Below, in pieces: positions 22,702 through 37,424 of a stretch of DNA of 64,000 bases. Source of the stretch: Rotaria socialis (taxonomy: Eukaryota > Rotifera > Eurotatoria > Philodinida > Philodinidae); the NCBI GenBank assembly GCA_905331475.1, contig CAJNYU010004256.1:182315-246314 (forward strand), given 5' to 3'. The notes below the pieces were generated by a model. It saw only the letters and a program-made list of their open reading frames with translations, was not told where the DNA came from and did no database searches. Both the position numbers and the translations under genes were made by a program. Numbering within the stretch: position 1 is the stretch's first letter; each line of letters begins with the position of its first letter.

Positions 22702-24021
22702 AGTTGTTTTGTATGAGCAATACGCAGTAGGCGCATTCGACAAATAAAAATATTTTTTATGTCTATTGATAAGCTATAAGCAAATATTATAGTGAAGACT
22801 CGTTATAGTGATGTCATACACACTTTTTCCTCCTATACACTCTCGCAATTGTGATGAATGCTGAAGTCGAGTGTTTGTTGTTTTTTTGGTGTTAAAACGA
22901 GTAAATGTTGATTCATGAGAAATATTTTATTCTTACAAACGAGTACTGCCTATACAAAAAAAATAAAATAAATGAATCAAGTCACCTAAGAGAATCCTAG
23001 AAAAAGCAAAGATCATTTTTTTTTGTTTTATTTTACCTTATTATTTTTTTATTAAAGATCATTTTTCAATCAGAAGCATAAGAAATTTCAATGTATTCCT
23101 TCAGAGTAATTCAATATTATCTACCTTCTATTTTGCTTGAGGGTGTGACACGCTTTAAATAACTCAAAAGGATGGAATTTTTAATTATAATTTCTCACGG
23201 GTTGGTTATTTTGGAAGGTGTTTTTTCCTCCAAAATCGGTTACTCTAATATAATATTAATTCTCTGTGCAACTTTTATGACTGTTTACTTGCAATGAAGT
23301 TGTTTAACTCATTACGTACTATTTCTTTATTGGAAGAAAAAACGTAATATTTAACGAATAGCAATGATCATTGGCAAATGTTCGAAAAATTGAAGTGATA
23401 CACGTCATTTTCCTAGTTTGTCGTCATCAAAAAATTACCTACGAAAGTATATGAAGTCATTTTTAATTTGCAGGAAAAAATGCCAACAAATCGTATAACT
23501 TGATACTAATTTGTATTCTACATCAATGTTCATCTAAGCGTTTTATTTCGTCCAAAAATAATAATAAATATTCATTTTATTGAATGGATGCCTTTGAAAT
23601 TTTTCTTTGCTTAGCCATGATGTATAAAATAAGAAAATTAACCATTTAATTTATTCCAAAGAATCAGTGAAATCCTGAAGATTATTGAGTTTTACATTGT
23701 ATTATATATTTAGTTGGCAATCAAGTATTTAAATGAAATCCTAGTTTTTTCGTTTTTTTTTGTATATTTATATTAATATGTATTTAAATATGTAGGACAA
23801 ATACGATTTTTAAAATAAATTAACAGAAGAACAAGCACAAAAGAAATAACAAACAACCAGAGGAAAAAACACTATGATCATAAAAGTATGACACTAAAAG
23901 ATCTTGCTGCTAGAAAGTGCTTTTCTGTACATCGACCAAGAAATAAAAGAATGGCATAAAAAACGAGAAAAAAAACCAAATGGAGACAATAACAATGCCA
24001 GGTATTCTTCGTCAAACAATA
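22702..24021. other. Intergenic DNA between the small orphan gene and ARFGAP2/3
   Basis: No supported coding exon. AT-rich, with several poly-T runs. It includes the 3' flank of ARFGAP2/3 on its right side. Confidence 0.55.
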
Positions 24022-25652
24022 TCAATACCGATCCTAGAAAATAGAAACAACAAGTTAAGACATCTTTGTTTTTTTCATGCCTAATATGTATCATAATGAA
24101 ATCCATAACCAAATAATAAACTCAAACCATAAATCGTTTAATATAGTTATGCTCTTTTACCCAGTTCTATTTTTAAAGCTCTATTTTTTCTATAAAAAAT
24201 ATTTACATTTCATATTTGAATATAGTTAAAAGAAGTTTATTAGTGTTGTTCATACCTGTATGCTGGACATAACACTACTAGCTAATGATGATAATCGCCC
24301 GGCTGCTTTGGAAACACCTTCTTTGAAATCTGCTTTCATAGTTGCCATATCTGGGCCATGATAATTTGAATGATCTTGTGACTTTTTGTTTGGATCACCA
24401 AAATACTCCTCACTTGAAATACTTGTATTACCTTGAAAACGTGATGTTACATTATTACGATCACTCTAGAAATAAAATACATGTGAATTCATTTGTATTT
24501 AAAAAAGAGGCATTTGCTTTTGCGCATACGTCGGAATCTTTATTAAAAAATTGATCGCTTGATATAGATTTAGCATTAGAAAAACGGTTTTGAGCGTCGC
24601 CATCACTCGATGCACTAGCGTAAGATGTCGTTTTTTTTGACGATGAACTAATAAAAAATAAAATAAAAATATTGTTTTCTTTTTTGGATTAATAGCGTTT
24701 GTTTACTTGTAACCACCACTATTAGAATTAGAGCTGCCGTAATTTGAAGAAAACGTGTTATTATTAGTTTCCTTGGAACCAAAATCTTTTGTTGGAGTTT
24801 TACGATCAATAATTTCCCAATCTGCACTGAATGTATCTGTATTTTTCGATGCAGTTTTCGGTTTGAATAGATCATCGTCCAATCTAAATTAAAATAAAAG
24901 TGATCATTACAAAATTAGAATCTATAATTATCAGAATTTCTCATCAATATTAGTACAGCGGTTTTGATTACTAAAACATAAATCGCTAAAACGAACTCAA
25001 TCAAAAACTACTGTTATGCTTGTTATTGATAGATTTTCAAGTTTCTGATATATTGTAAAGAAAACATTATAGCTCTTCGAATGCATGACCAATAGGAAAT
25101 ATTTAATTGTATGCTTTGTCTTGATTTACTTGTGAAGGAAACTCTTTCATATCATTAGCTTACTCTTGCTCAAGTCCTACACGTTTTATTATAGCAGCTA
25201 TTGATGAGTGATACGGTGATACCATTCATGAACATCCCAAGAACTGATTTTCTAACTGTGACTAGAAAATTTTTCATAGAGATAATAATTAACAAGAGTA
25301 GTTTATTGTGAATGTTTCATATCATTGACTTGCTCTACCTTTACTTAAGATTCCCCATTAGCGTACCTTTTGGTATCATTTATGATCAATCACTGACAGA
25401 AATAATATTCTAATTGCAATATAAAATCTTATTATTAAATCGGAAACTTCAACAAGAAATCATTCTCATAATGATCTGTCTCTGTTCTAAGTTCCTAATT
25501 AAATTTTTAAAATAGGTTCCACTAGTAGTTTGTACAGATACCACATCATTTATCTAAAACACGTGCTATAAAACTGCAGAATCTCAACAGTAATAAGTAA
25601 AAAGTATTGATTCTTTCTGAATATTTATAGCACTGTTGAATCTATTGAATCT

Positions 25653-25683
<31 letters not shown>

Positions 25684-28174
25684 AATATAGACAGAGAGAA
25701 AGAGTTGATAGTATAATAGCCTTTTATTAATTGGAAGAATTTTCATGTTAGCTGCTGTTACTCTTTTCTACATAGTGAATAGTAAATAAGCGTTTGAATT
25801 CAGTAGATATACAGCTATGCGACTTGAAATTGCCGAAGATTTGGATAAAATTGAAAATGAATCTCAACTTTTGTCTACAAACAATGCTTCGCATCAAAAC
25901 AGTATCTCTCGAAAATTGCTAGTGCATCGATAAATAGAATGTTAGACAAAACACATGCAATTTTAAGATAGCAAAATCTTAGTACTTTCTAGAGTCCTCG
26001 TCATATGGATCATAATCTCCTATGGGTAACCTATGATAATTAGAGAAGAACAATAGAAACAAAAATGTTTATCTAATGACAAACAAAATAGAATTTCATA
26101 CTTTGATCGACTACTAAAGCCCGATGGATTGAAATCATCAAAAAAATCTTTAGGCTTCGTTGCAAGCGAAACATTTCGTGTTGTTGTTACACCTTCTTGT
26201 TGAATTGTCTGCATATCTGTCATTGCGCTATGGCTAACACCACTAGAACAAAAGCAAATTTTTATTACATAATTAAACAGAAGAAAAATGATTCTTTCAC
26301 CTTCGATTACCAAAGCCCATGCCAAGACGTTCCATTTGTTCGGCTTTTTGAGGATTGGATAGTTTCATTTTTTCTTCTGCTACATCACGTTGGGTACTTA
26401 AATCTTGATAAACAAATTTAAGACCAGCCCTACAATAAAGAAAGATGAACTATTCATTTTTGTTTCTCAACAGAACCTTCCAATTGTACATACATCTGTT
26501 TTTCGAGTTGCTTCTCGGTTTCTTCACGAGTTTTTGTTTCAAGATGTACTTGTTGTTCACGTATTTTTTCTAGTTCTTGAACGTTACGTTCAACTTCTTT
26601 AAAATCTGTTGTTACCTTTTGTGCGCCAAAACCTTTCTAAATATTTCAAGATGGTCCATTTGCATAATAAAAAAGAAATCAATAGTGAATATGAACCTTT
26701 TTCGATTGCGGTGCTCGACGTTGACCAATCGTCGATTTTTTCGGATCAAGTGTTTTTGTTGAACCATCATTATTTAATGCATTTTGATCAACGGAGGGTC
26801 CTTCTGTTTGTTGCTCAGCTAAGAATAACAGACAATAGAAATAATGAGATTCAACAATTTAATAAGAATTACTTTTATCAGAATTCTGATTGTTTGATTG
26901 TGACGACATAACATTATCATCCCACATGGCTTTACTTGACGCTTGAGAATGTTCATGAAAGAAATCTCCTTCTTTTTTCTCACTAACTGAATGACTATGT
27001 TCAGTTTTATGGCCTTCATCAAGAAAAAGCTAAATAGAATAAAATAAGCATCATTAAATATTTATGATTCTATGATTATCAATCAATAGCATTGCTATTT
27101 CGTTTGTGAAACTTCATTTTTCAATTCAACGTAATAGTCTCAGAAAATATCTATAGTAAAAAAGGCTATTGAAGATTTGCATTTCATTATTAGTTTCAGA
27201 AAAATTAAACTTCTATGTATAACTGTATCAATCAAGTTCATTACCTAATATCACTAGGACTGTTATATTTCTACAGGTAATAAAATACGTGAAATTATTA
27301 TCATTTACTCTGTAAGCACAATAACAAGTAATCTTAATCTAGCCTTCCTACTTAATCGCTTGACAAACAGAAAATAATCCGTATGAATTTGAAATTGATT
27401 TGAATAAAATTACAAAAGCTCAGAATTTAAAAAGAAAAGGTTTCTTTTACATCGCTAGTCTTCATGATAACAAATACTTCAGATATGTAGTGTATCATAT
27501 TTTTAATCTATCAACAATAGAAATACCTACACTATGCACGTATTCAAAGCAAAAATATCAAAGAAGAACAATTTGTTCTTGAAATAATAGTAAAATTCCA
27601 ATGAATTTATGTGATTACCTTTGTTCCATATTGTTTCATTGCTTTTGTTGCTAGTTGATGAAGTTTTTCTCGGTAGAGTTGTGCAGCACGGCTATTATAT
27701 TTTTGTTGTGTATCTTTAGTATTACAGGCATGTTGTTGAAAGAATGCATCCTAATTGTTAACAAAAATAATTTTTTATGATTATAAAAAAAGAAGTTCTT
27801 ACTGCATTTGCATTGCCACCAACTTGCATGGCTCTAGATGACAGCAAAAACGAAAACTTATACTTAATAATAGAAACTTCAATAAACTATACCGAAGTTG
27901 AAGCCATCCCCAAGTTGTATCAAGATTAGTCGAACGTATAAATGATAAATGAACACCAAGACCACGATGTCTTGCTGAACAATCAATACACAAGAATACG
28001 CCATAAGTTACTGATGCCCATGTTGGATTTTTAGCATCACAATCAAAACATGCCTATCCAATGGAAATCAAAATACAAATAGCAATAAAAATATTATTGA
28101 CAAACCTTATTTGCAGGTAGCGTTTTCAACCGTTTGAAAATAGCGTCAATATCGGCTTTTGTTGGTTCTTCCAT
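24022..28174 (-). CDS. ARFGAP2/3: ADP-ribosylation factor GTPase-activating protein 2/3
   Basis: Arf1 GTPase-activating protein of the COPI/Golgi class. Fourteen exons join in frame: 28174-28106, 28053-27893, 27833-27803, 27750-27619, 27029-26873, 26818-26697, 26636-26494, 26429-26301, 26242-26102, 26030-25986, 24883-24707, 24647-24530, 24465-24256 and 24033-24022. They give 548 aa (human ARFGAP2 521, ARFGAP3 516). The N-terminal ArfGAP zinc finger is complete: [20 protein letters not shown], then [21 protein letters not shown], with four Cys and the arginine finger region, then [12 protein letters not shown] and [13 protein letters not shown]. The ARFGAP2/3-specific block [20 protein letters not shown] and the C-terminal [19 protein letters not shown] and MSSIQDRY are all present. 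The last exon supplies only DRY and the stop. Introns of 588 and 1,102 bp are the longest. It is head-to-head with NUP98. Confidence 0.95.
24884..25985 (-). other. Longest ARFGAP2/3 intron
   Basis: A 1.1-kb intron with no nested gene seen. It contains a TA/GATA microsatellite at about 25651-25682. Confidence 0.7.
25651..25682. repeat. (TA)n(GATA)n microsatellite
   Basis: TA repeats passing into five GATA units, inside an ARFGAP2/3 intron. Confidence 0.85.
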
Positions 28175-28542
28175 TACGATTTTCTTAACCTTGATTAACG
28201 TAAATTCTATTTATTTTGAAGTACAAGCAAATAAACTGCCAGCTAACAAATGTTCTTTATCATAATTCGTTAGTTGCATCGTCAGCAATACGCCAATTGG
28301 TTCGACGATAAATAAATATTAAGTTGTAAAATTTTAAATGTAAAACTTAAACGAATTTATTTCTTTTATTTAGAATAATTTTTATTTAAATTTAAAAAAC
28401 ATGTAAAATGACATCTATGAAGCGATTTCATTCGTTTTCAAACTATCCTGTTGGACACGAATTAGAAAGAGAAGTGAAATTACCAGACGATAAATATATT
28501 TCAGCCATTTGTATCCTCGATTAAAACTTCACCGATTTCAAA
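28175..28542. promoter_or_regulatory. Divergent promoter region of ARFGAP2/3 and NUP98
   Basis: 368 bp between opposed start codons. No gene. A TTTCAG acceptor-like site ends at about 28502, 41 nt before the NUP98 ATG. No X-box of the ODAD2/CCDC57 type was seen. Confidence 0.5.
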
Positions 28543-31500
28543 ATGTTCGGAGGTACCAGTCAATTTTCATTTGGTGGCAGTACAGCACCCGCAAATCGTA
28601 TGTATTTTGAAAGTAAATCGATTTCATCATATCTTTTGTTTATTTCATACAGCGTTTGGTGCAACATCAACAAATACTGCTGCTACTCCAGCAACAACAG
28701 GATTTTTGTTTGGAGCGTCAGCTGCTCCAGGTACTGGTACAATAGCTCCTGCTTCGTTAAATTCAACATTTACATTTGGTAATCCAACTAGCAGTGTGTC
28801 AGCAGCTGTACCAACCACACCACAGCCCCTTACATTTGGTACTGGTTTACAAAATTCGTCAACTATTCGTCCATTTGGTAGTACAACCACATTTGGTAGT
28901 ACGCCAGCTTCGACAACACAAGCTACAGGAGCAACAGGTGAGAAAACAAAATAATGGACGATAAAATTCATCATTTCAATTTCTATGTAGGCTTTGGTGG
29001 AACGTCTTTGTTTGGTTCAACTCAACCAGCAGCTCAACCAACATCAATATTTGGTTCAACACCATCAACATTTGGTACTGCACAACCCGCACAAACAAAC
29101 AGTATATTCGGTTCGTCAGTAACAGGAGCAGCTCAAATGGGTACAACCGTTAAATTTGAGCCTGTGGCTGGTCAAGGTAGACCGATAACTTTAAAAAAAG
29201 ACACAAATACACTATGCTTTCTTGTATAGATACAATGCGGGCAAAAAACAATACATTTCAAACAATTAATACTAAACTTCAGTGTATATGTGCAATGAAA
29301 GAATTTATAAATAAATCAATAGAAGAACTACGCATGGAAGATTATCAATCAAATCGAAAATTCCCAGCAGCAAATTCTATGTTCGGTTCGACAACTTTTT
29401 CATCATCAACACCGTTTAATCCAGCACCATACGGCGCTAGCAGTAGTTTAAATATACGTTTCTTTTGAAATAAATCTTGAATGTATTGTTTTCTAGCAAC
29501 ATTTTCTGCTCCATCGACAGCATCGAATATGTTTGGTACTAGCACAACAACAACAGCAAGTCCATTCGGTATGATGAAACATATTAATACTTATGTTGTT
29601 TTATGTAATCACTTATTTTCAGCTGCACCCGCAACATCAACACCTTCATTTACATTTGGTACAAGTACAGCACCAACAACAAGTATATTTGGAGCACCGA
29701 CTGCTACAACAGCAAGCCCATTTGGTACTGCAACATCAACAGCACCAACAACAGGATCAATCTTTGGTACAACACAACCAACAACAAGTATTTTCGGTTC
29801 AACAACAGCAACGACAAATCCGTTTGGGGCTAAAACAGCTACAGCTCAACATACGTTTGGTTAATTGAAATTTTTAGGGGAAAGAATTAAAATAAGAAAT
29901 TCTTTTGATATTTTCTAGGTTTCGGAACAGCAACCAATACTTCAACACCATTTTCTTTTGGATCTCAACCACAAACAAGTACGAGTCTATTTTCTCAACC
30001 AACAACATCAACACCATTTGGTACTACAGCCCCGACGACTACCAACAATATATTTGGTGTTCCAACCTCAACGACAGCTCCAACGATGACAAATCCATTT
30101 GGCACTCAACAGAATACAGGAAGCATATTTGGTACAACAACCAGCGTAGCTGCACCCGTATTTGGTGCCGGAACGAGTACATCAGGATTCACAGGCTTTG
30201 GTACTAATGCACCAGCAGCAACAACAGCAAGTATCTTTGGTAATCCCGCAACGTCAATAGCGGCTACAGCTCCTATGTTCGGTGGTTTTGGTACACAAGC
30301 AGCTGCTCAAACTGCGAGCCCATTTTCGTTTTCATCCACAACAACAAGTAGTGGACCCAGTCTATTTGGTACACCAGCAACAACAGCTTCATCGATGTTT
30401 AATTCTCAACCATATGCTGGATTTAGTTTTGCTCAAGTACAACCAGCAACATCAAGTATAACTCAACCATTTGGATTTTCTGCACCGTTTGGATCAAACT
30501 TAACTACAACCAACGCAACTTTTGGTGCACCAACAAATATAACTCAAACACAAGGCGCACAACAAAATATTCAACAACCCGTATCATTAATTCAACAAAG
30601 ATTTCTTGCTGCATCACTTCTTGATCCATTTGCTAGTCGGGGAAAAAAAGATTTCAATAATGCCGATCAACTAAAAGCACCAGCAGATTTTATTGTTGCC
30701 TCAACTTCATCTACAACAGCAACAACATCAACATCATCACCAATCACATTATCTTTACAATCAAATTCTCGTAAATCATCTTCAGCTCGTCCATTGGTCG
30801 ATATACGTTTCAAATTAAAACCTGTTTGTTCATCACCATCATCAAATACAATGAATAATGATATTAAATCACCTAATCAACCAACGACATCATCAATAGC
30901 AGGTCAAATTAAAAGTCCATTAACAGCAGATTTCAGTGAAGAAGAAGAACTTGTTTTAATGGGAAGAAATAAAATGTCGAAATTACGCTTATCAAATGAT
31001 TTTATTGATTCATCATTTCAATCTGAATCTATTCGTTCACTCTATCCATTAAGACGTCTTGCTGAACTTGAAACATTAGCTAATATGAACAATAATACAA
31101 ATATTCTATCTACTGTTCATACAATACCATCAGCAGGATCATCAGCTTCAACAGCAACAACAATCGATACTGCTTCAGTTCATGTTTCATCAACAACTGT
31201 TAATAATGAACAAACATTACATCCAACACGTAAGTTTATTTGAAATGAAAATGAAAATATTTCGATTGAAAAATGTTAAAATATATGTATTTATTTTAGA
31301 TAGCAATCGTGGAATGTTACCTCTTCATCATTCAACACCACTCATTGTTCATAAACAACCATCCCCTCCAATGTCTCATCCATCAACGACACTTGTTCAA
31401 TCGCCATCTTATCCACCGCTACCATCAACAACAGCAACACCACCACCACCACCACCACTACCATCATCATCATCATCTTCTACGTCAACTAGTTCAATAC

Positions 31501-34500
31501 AAAGAACAAAACTCGCACTTGATTATGAGCATACGGATATAACCAGATCGAATTCCAATAGTCATGCTTATCATTTACCAACATTAACACGTGAACATTA
31601 TTATATTAAGCCGTCAATGTCAGAATTGAAATCTTTATTCGACGATAAAGGTCAATGTATTGTAGAAAAATTTACTGTCGGACATGAAAAATATGGTTCA
31701 GTAACATTCTATGATCAAGTCAATGTTACTGGTCTTGATCTCGATCGAATAAGTAAAAATATAATAATTCACGTGGAATTTTATATTTATTGTTATTTTT
31801 CTTTTTGCTTGCTTTTAGTTGAAATCGAGCGTCATGAATTAACTGTTTATCCCGATGATAATAATAAACCGCCTGTTGGTAAAGAATTAAACATTCCAGC
31901 TCGTATAACATTATACGGTGTTTATCCTACTGATCGAGCAACACGAGAAGAAATAAGTGATGTTGAACGTATCAAAGCTATGAATTATAGTGATTATTTA
32001 CGTGAAATAACAAAAAAATTTGATGGTGAATTTGTTGATTATGGTATAAAAGATGGTTCATGGACATTTACAGTAAAACATTTTACACGTTATGGTCTTG
32101 ATGGTAGTGAAGATGATTTTGTTGTTGTTAAACAACCACAACCACAACAACAACAAGCACCAAAAACATTAAATCCTAATTTTCTTGATCAAACAATTGC
32201 ATTAAATGATACATATGCTTTATCATCACCAAAGTCTCAGCCAATGGATATGGAAGAAAAAGAAAACACAACATCACTATTGACACAACAGCATCAAAAT
32301 GTTCGTTTTTCTAATCAATCATTAATTGGTTTAAGACCGAATGCCGTTGAACAGTTGGTACAATCAATGTTTTGTGATGATGATGAAGATGATTTCGATG
32401 GTTTCCAACCGACAAATGGTAGTAATAAATAATCTTATGATTCATTCATTATTTTCCATTCGTTTAGATCACATGGTAACTTCAACAAAAATTATTACTT
32501 CTGATAATCGACAGATTCCAATTATTCATGGTATGAAAAAGAAAGAATGATTTGCTTTAGATATAATTATTACCTTTTGCTTTTTAAGACCCCATTAGTG
32601 AACAAACAACTACGATGGAAGATGATAAAACTCGAATAACATTTAAGGCGCCAATAAAGCCCATACGTGAACGTGTTTATTCAAAATTACCAGAAGAAAT
32701 AGCACGAATTCGAGGAAAATATTTTCGAACAAATTTTTCACATTATCTTCAATATGGATCAATCGATAGTATAAAAAGACAAATTTGGGAATTCTATTTT
32801 ATTTAAAACAAAATTTTTGTCTTTTCTAGCTTTGAATGAAACGCGTATTTTACTTCAGACACCAATGAATTTTAATGAACAAGCTACGGACGAATTACTA
32901 GAGTTCTTCGAAATTTATTTTTTATCATGTGTAAAACAAACTGAGGAAAACTTAGATATCCCGTATTTTCAAGTTCGTCAAGATCCAAACGTTGTGCAAC
33001 GATTTATTGAATTTTATAACAAAATTTTAGATGAAAGTAAGCTCAATAAAAAGAAAATTTAAATAGCTCGATGTTCTTCACAAATGACACGATATATATT
33101 TTTTTATAATCAAGAAAAACTTATTATTTTCTATAAATTCTATTTTTATGACTTTCAATAAATTTTATTCTCTGAAGCTATTTTGTTGAATGGGCAAAGT
33201 GCAAGAATTGTAGTCTACACAGATAGAGAAAATGAACGTAGAATTTACTTGAAAAGCAAAAGATTGAAATCGATTGTCATGAAGACACTCAAGAGCATCG
33301 ATAGTCACATCATGTCTATGCAGGAAAAATAAATACAACTTCCTCATGTTTATCTTTCGCGTCTCAACTTTTTTTCTTTGCACATGTGAGAGGATTTTCT
33401 GATTGTCTACTGCATCGTTGTTCCAAGTACCACACATGAATATCATTGTGAACTTCCACTAGACGATGACAATGTCGGGTTAACTTTCTCCATACTCCAT
33501 CTTGTAACTAAGAGAAGTTTTTGTATTTGTATCCTACAAATCTCTAACGAAAATACTCTTTAGTAATTTAAATTGAACAAAACTAAAATAAAAAATGTTA
33601 CACGTAATTAGGGTTTTTTCCAACTCTTATCTTCTACTTGAAATGTTTACACTCGATAGGCTACATAGAAAAGAATTTCCTACTTTTCTTGCCAATAAAA
33701 TTTTGAATATTATTGACTGAGTTTTTTTTCTTCTATTGAATAGAAAACATGGATGATAATAATTCATTTCAAACACTCACTCATTATTCATTACAAGTTT
33801 TTCAATTATGCCGTTTACTATGGGGACCGATTGAAACACCAACAAATATTCAATTAATTAATCAAACTTATTTTGAAGAGCAACAAAGACGTCATTTGTT
33901 ATCGAATTGGTTACACCAATGCATATTGAGTCAACCACAACAAGAAGTAAGTCAAATATTGAATATCAATTTATCTACGTATATCAAATTACTTTTTTTC
34001 CATAGCAATGGATAATGCAAAACTGTGAATTTTTATCACGCGGTCTACTAAATGACTGTGTAAAATTTGCTCACGATGAAGGTGATCTTCGATTGGCAGC
34101 ACTTGTTCATGCTGCATCTGGTAGTAATACTGTTCGCGATATTCTTCGTCATTGTGCACATGAAGATGTAAGATATTAGTAACATCTGTCGTGTTTTTCT
34201 CACATTAACTATCTGTCTATTTAATTTTCTATTTCTTAGATTGTTGATATTTACTCAAAAGATTTTCGACGAACAATTGCAATTTTATCTGGTGAATTCA
34301 TTGTCAAAGGTCATAATTTAGTTGATCAAAATCGAACAACTTATTGGCAAATGGCATTAGCACTACATCTTTGGTAATTAAGATTTTTTTTCTGGAAAGA
34401 ACACTAATATTTTTAATATTAATACAATACTTTTATGTTACGTCGAAACAATATTATTTAGTGTGATGAGAAATTTTCGACGTTGATTTATTAAAGATTA

Positions 34501-37306
34501 ATCAAAAATGATCAGTTGACATTTCTTGAGAAATATTGACTCATGTGAATTATTTTTCGTGTAACATTATCTAAAAGGCATACTGGCGGCGTATGAAGCA
34601 GTAAAAGTTTCATGTTATGTGTTCTAGAGATGCCCGTAATTAGATTGCCCATGATGAGAATGTGTCGTCTGAATTATATGATCTGCTTATTGCATTTATA
34701 GATAATTAATTGAAGCAATAGAGAAGAAATGTACTTTAAACTAAATAGAAGACAAAAAACATATTTCCCTATGAGTAACAAGAGCAACTATATCCTGCTT
34801 TGCGGTTTAATAGGTTAGGAATTTAAGTTCGTTCTTTTTTTTTAATCACATAGTATCTTTCAGGTAAAATTTTAATAAGAATAAAGTTTATTTCGGCAAC
34901 GATGATTATCTCCTGTGAAACTTGGTCAGTAGAATTGCCGATTTAGAACGATCAACGGCAACCTACTAATAGTTACTCTAATTTAAAAAATAGTCAAGTC
35001 AATTGTTTCAATAAAATTGTTTGAATAAACTCTTTTTTATATCCTAGGTTTGCTAATTCTGCATCGGATTCAGTTTCAACTATTGTTCGTGATTTTGAAT
35101 CAGCATATCAAGAGCATTATTGGCTTGAGCCCATAGCTCATCACGGAAATACTAAAGCTCTTGATCTACGTTGGAAATTATTAAAACTTTATACTGATGA
35201 TACATACCCAATTGATAATGTGTTTGATGTTAGTTCTTATACTCAAAATCCATTTGATTATCGACTAAGGTAAAAATATATCTTGTTTTTTTTTGCGTTT
35301 GATTGATAACTGCTATGTTAAATTCTCTTAGTTGGATGTTGTATATGACACTTCAATCATTAGGTAGTTGTCCATTATTAATTGAGAATGATGCAAGTGT
35401 ACATGTTAGTTTTGCTCGGCAACTTGAACAACTTGGCTTTTGGCAATTATCAATATTTGTATTACTTCATATTAATGAACCAACGAAGTATGTTACTAAA
35501 TATATTCATGTTGAATAACAAAAGAATATTCTATTTTATTGCTTCTAGTCGAGAAAGAATTGTCAATGAATTTCTTCATCGTCATGTAACATCAGATATA
35601 GATTTAACACAAGATGAACAAACACTTGTTGATAAATATAATATTCCTATAAATATGATTTTATCAGCAAAAGCACAAAGAGCTGAATATGATAAGCAAT
35701 GGACAAATGCTGTTCGTCTTTGGATTGATGCAAAACAATGGAGAAAAGCACATGATACTTATTGTTATTATGTTTTCCATGATACACTTATGAAAGGTTC
35801 GTGTTTTTTTCTTGTTTTCCTATTATATACAAAAGTCAATACATTTTTAGGGGATCATGAATTTGCAAAAGAAGTGTTAGATTTATTAGATCACCAACGA
35901 GCGAATATTGCACATTGGAATAGACGTGGTGGTTTTGCAAGACAGTATATTGATCTATTGATTATTTTCGACAAAATTAGACATGGACAAGTATGTAAAG
36001 ATAAATCAATAAGTTTCAACTCGATTCATAGCACTAATTTGCATAAATTATTCAAATAATCATTGATTCATTCGTAAAATTAGTTCTATTACGAAACTAA
36101 AAGTAGATGAAAAAATTTCGCATAAACAGATCCTTATTCCAAAATTAGCATGATAATTTTGATCAAATAAAAATTATCACCATCACATTTATTTAACTGT
36201 TTTCACATTCAGTCTCATACTTTCGATACTGCAAAAAAGACTATCAATTTTATCCGTTAAGTTTGAACTCTACGTGTTAATGTCATTTTAAATCCCCTAT
36301 TCATATTAATGTATATTTGTTTGAATATTCTTTTTCTCCATTATCGTTAGATAGAAATTAATAGTTTTGTTCTCTGATAATGAAACCAATATATCTTAGA
36401 ACAAAGGCGACTCTTCAATTTCTTTATCTATACTTAAAAGAAGATAGTTAGTAGTTCAATAGTTGAAAAGCCATCATTAAAAATATGTAGCATCCAGTTT
36501 TTGTAATTTTCGTAGTTTCTTTTCCAATAGATTCGATCTAGCCAACATTATTCTAGAATTTAATATTATAATATTTTAAAAACTCTTTAACACACTTTTT
36601 AAGTTGTAACGACAATGACTAATTCTTATCTAGATGATCTTCTTACAGTTAAATCCTCATTTATAACGAAATTCTCTTACAATAACAAGATATTTAACTA
36701 TGCACTTTAATTCTAATGCAAACTATTTTTTCTCCATTACCTCAGTTGTAGTCTCAGTAATCAAAACCAAAATTAAATGTCGTCCATTTTTTTCTCGCTT
36801 ATCTCAATAGTATTCATCACTTCATTTGCATGTTGAACCTGTAGATCCAATTATTTCCTAAAACGAATTGATGAAAAATTTATTATGTCGATAAATAATG
36901 CATAATTCTACATTTAGACAACATTTTCAAACCGTATTCATACAAATATACTCACTCAAGTTCATCGATTATGTGATCAATTAGCAGATGTTATTGCTGA
37001 TAAATATTTCAAAAGGTAATTGAACTCTTGTTTTGTTATGTAATATTCATTGAAACTATTTTGTTTGTTTTCTTTTTCTTTCGTTTTAGAATCAGTCTTA
37101 TCGATATAAGTCGACGACTTTTATCCATCCTTAATTACGCTATAATTTGTTCAAATATTCCAAATTTAATAAATGATAGTGATGAAAATTTCGCAAGAAA
37201 ATTAAATTTATTTCATCAATCCATACTTTCGAGTGTACCATGTTCATTACCCATCGATCTTTTACTTGAACAAATTGAACTCAAATATCGCTCTCATCGT
37301 CATTAA
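28543..37306 (+). CDS. NUP98: Nuclear pore complex protein NUP98-NUP96 precursor
   Basis: Precursor that self-cleaves into the FG nucleoporin Nup98 and the Y-complex scaffold Nup96. About 21 exons join in frame (e.g. 28653-28937, 29919-31229, 31300-31752, 31819-32418, 33744-33946, 36918-37015, 37090-37306), giving roughly 1,813 aa against 1,817 in human. Order: FG/GLFG-type repeats; a GLEBS motif for Rae1 binding (DTMRAKNNTF, then LQCICAMKEFINKSIEELRM); more FG repeats; the autoproteolytic domain (YIKPSMSELKSLFD, YPDDNNKPPVGKELN, ITLYGVYPTD, WTFTVKHFTRYGLD); then Nup96 helices (HYSLQVFQLCRLLWG, DYRLSWMLYMTLQSLG, FARQLEQLGFWQLSIFVLLHIN). The cleavage dipeptide region is His-Phe-Thr, not the usual His-Phe-Ser. 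The end of the GLEBS-encoding exon is ambiguous (29442 or 29457). Introns of 707, 674 and 927 bp interrupt the Nup96 part and look empty. Confidence 0.95.
32079..32087 (+). other. NUP98: NUP98 autoproteolysis site, HFT variant
   Basis: The codons CAT TTT ACA encode His-Phe-Thr in the context TVKHFTRYGLD. In vertebrate NUP98 and yeast Nup145 the motif is His-Phe-Ser, with Ser attacking its own preceding peptide bond. Confidence 0.85.
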
Positions 37307-37388
37307 AAACAAAAACAATATATATGAAATTTAAAAGAAGATCTTTCTTTGTATATACTGATTAATCCTGTTCATTTTTGTCTTTTCT

Positions 37389-37394
37389 AATAAA
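37389..37394 (+). promoter_or_regulatory. Polyadenylation signal of NUP98, upstream of ADO
   Basis: AATAAA 83 bp past the NUP98 stop. A splice acceptor for the next gene follows 46 nt later. Confidence 0.6.
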
Positions 37395-37424
37395 AAAAAA
37401 GTAAAGATATCCTAAACTTCTCAT

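Noticed and set aside
28645-28974. Minus-strand frame over NUP98 FG repeats
   Set aside because: Antisense of GT-rich FG-repeat codons; it would begin and end across NUP98 introns.
33037-33743. Possible nested gene in a NUP98 intron
   Set aside because: The minus-strand frame there has no motif and no splice partners.
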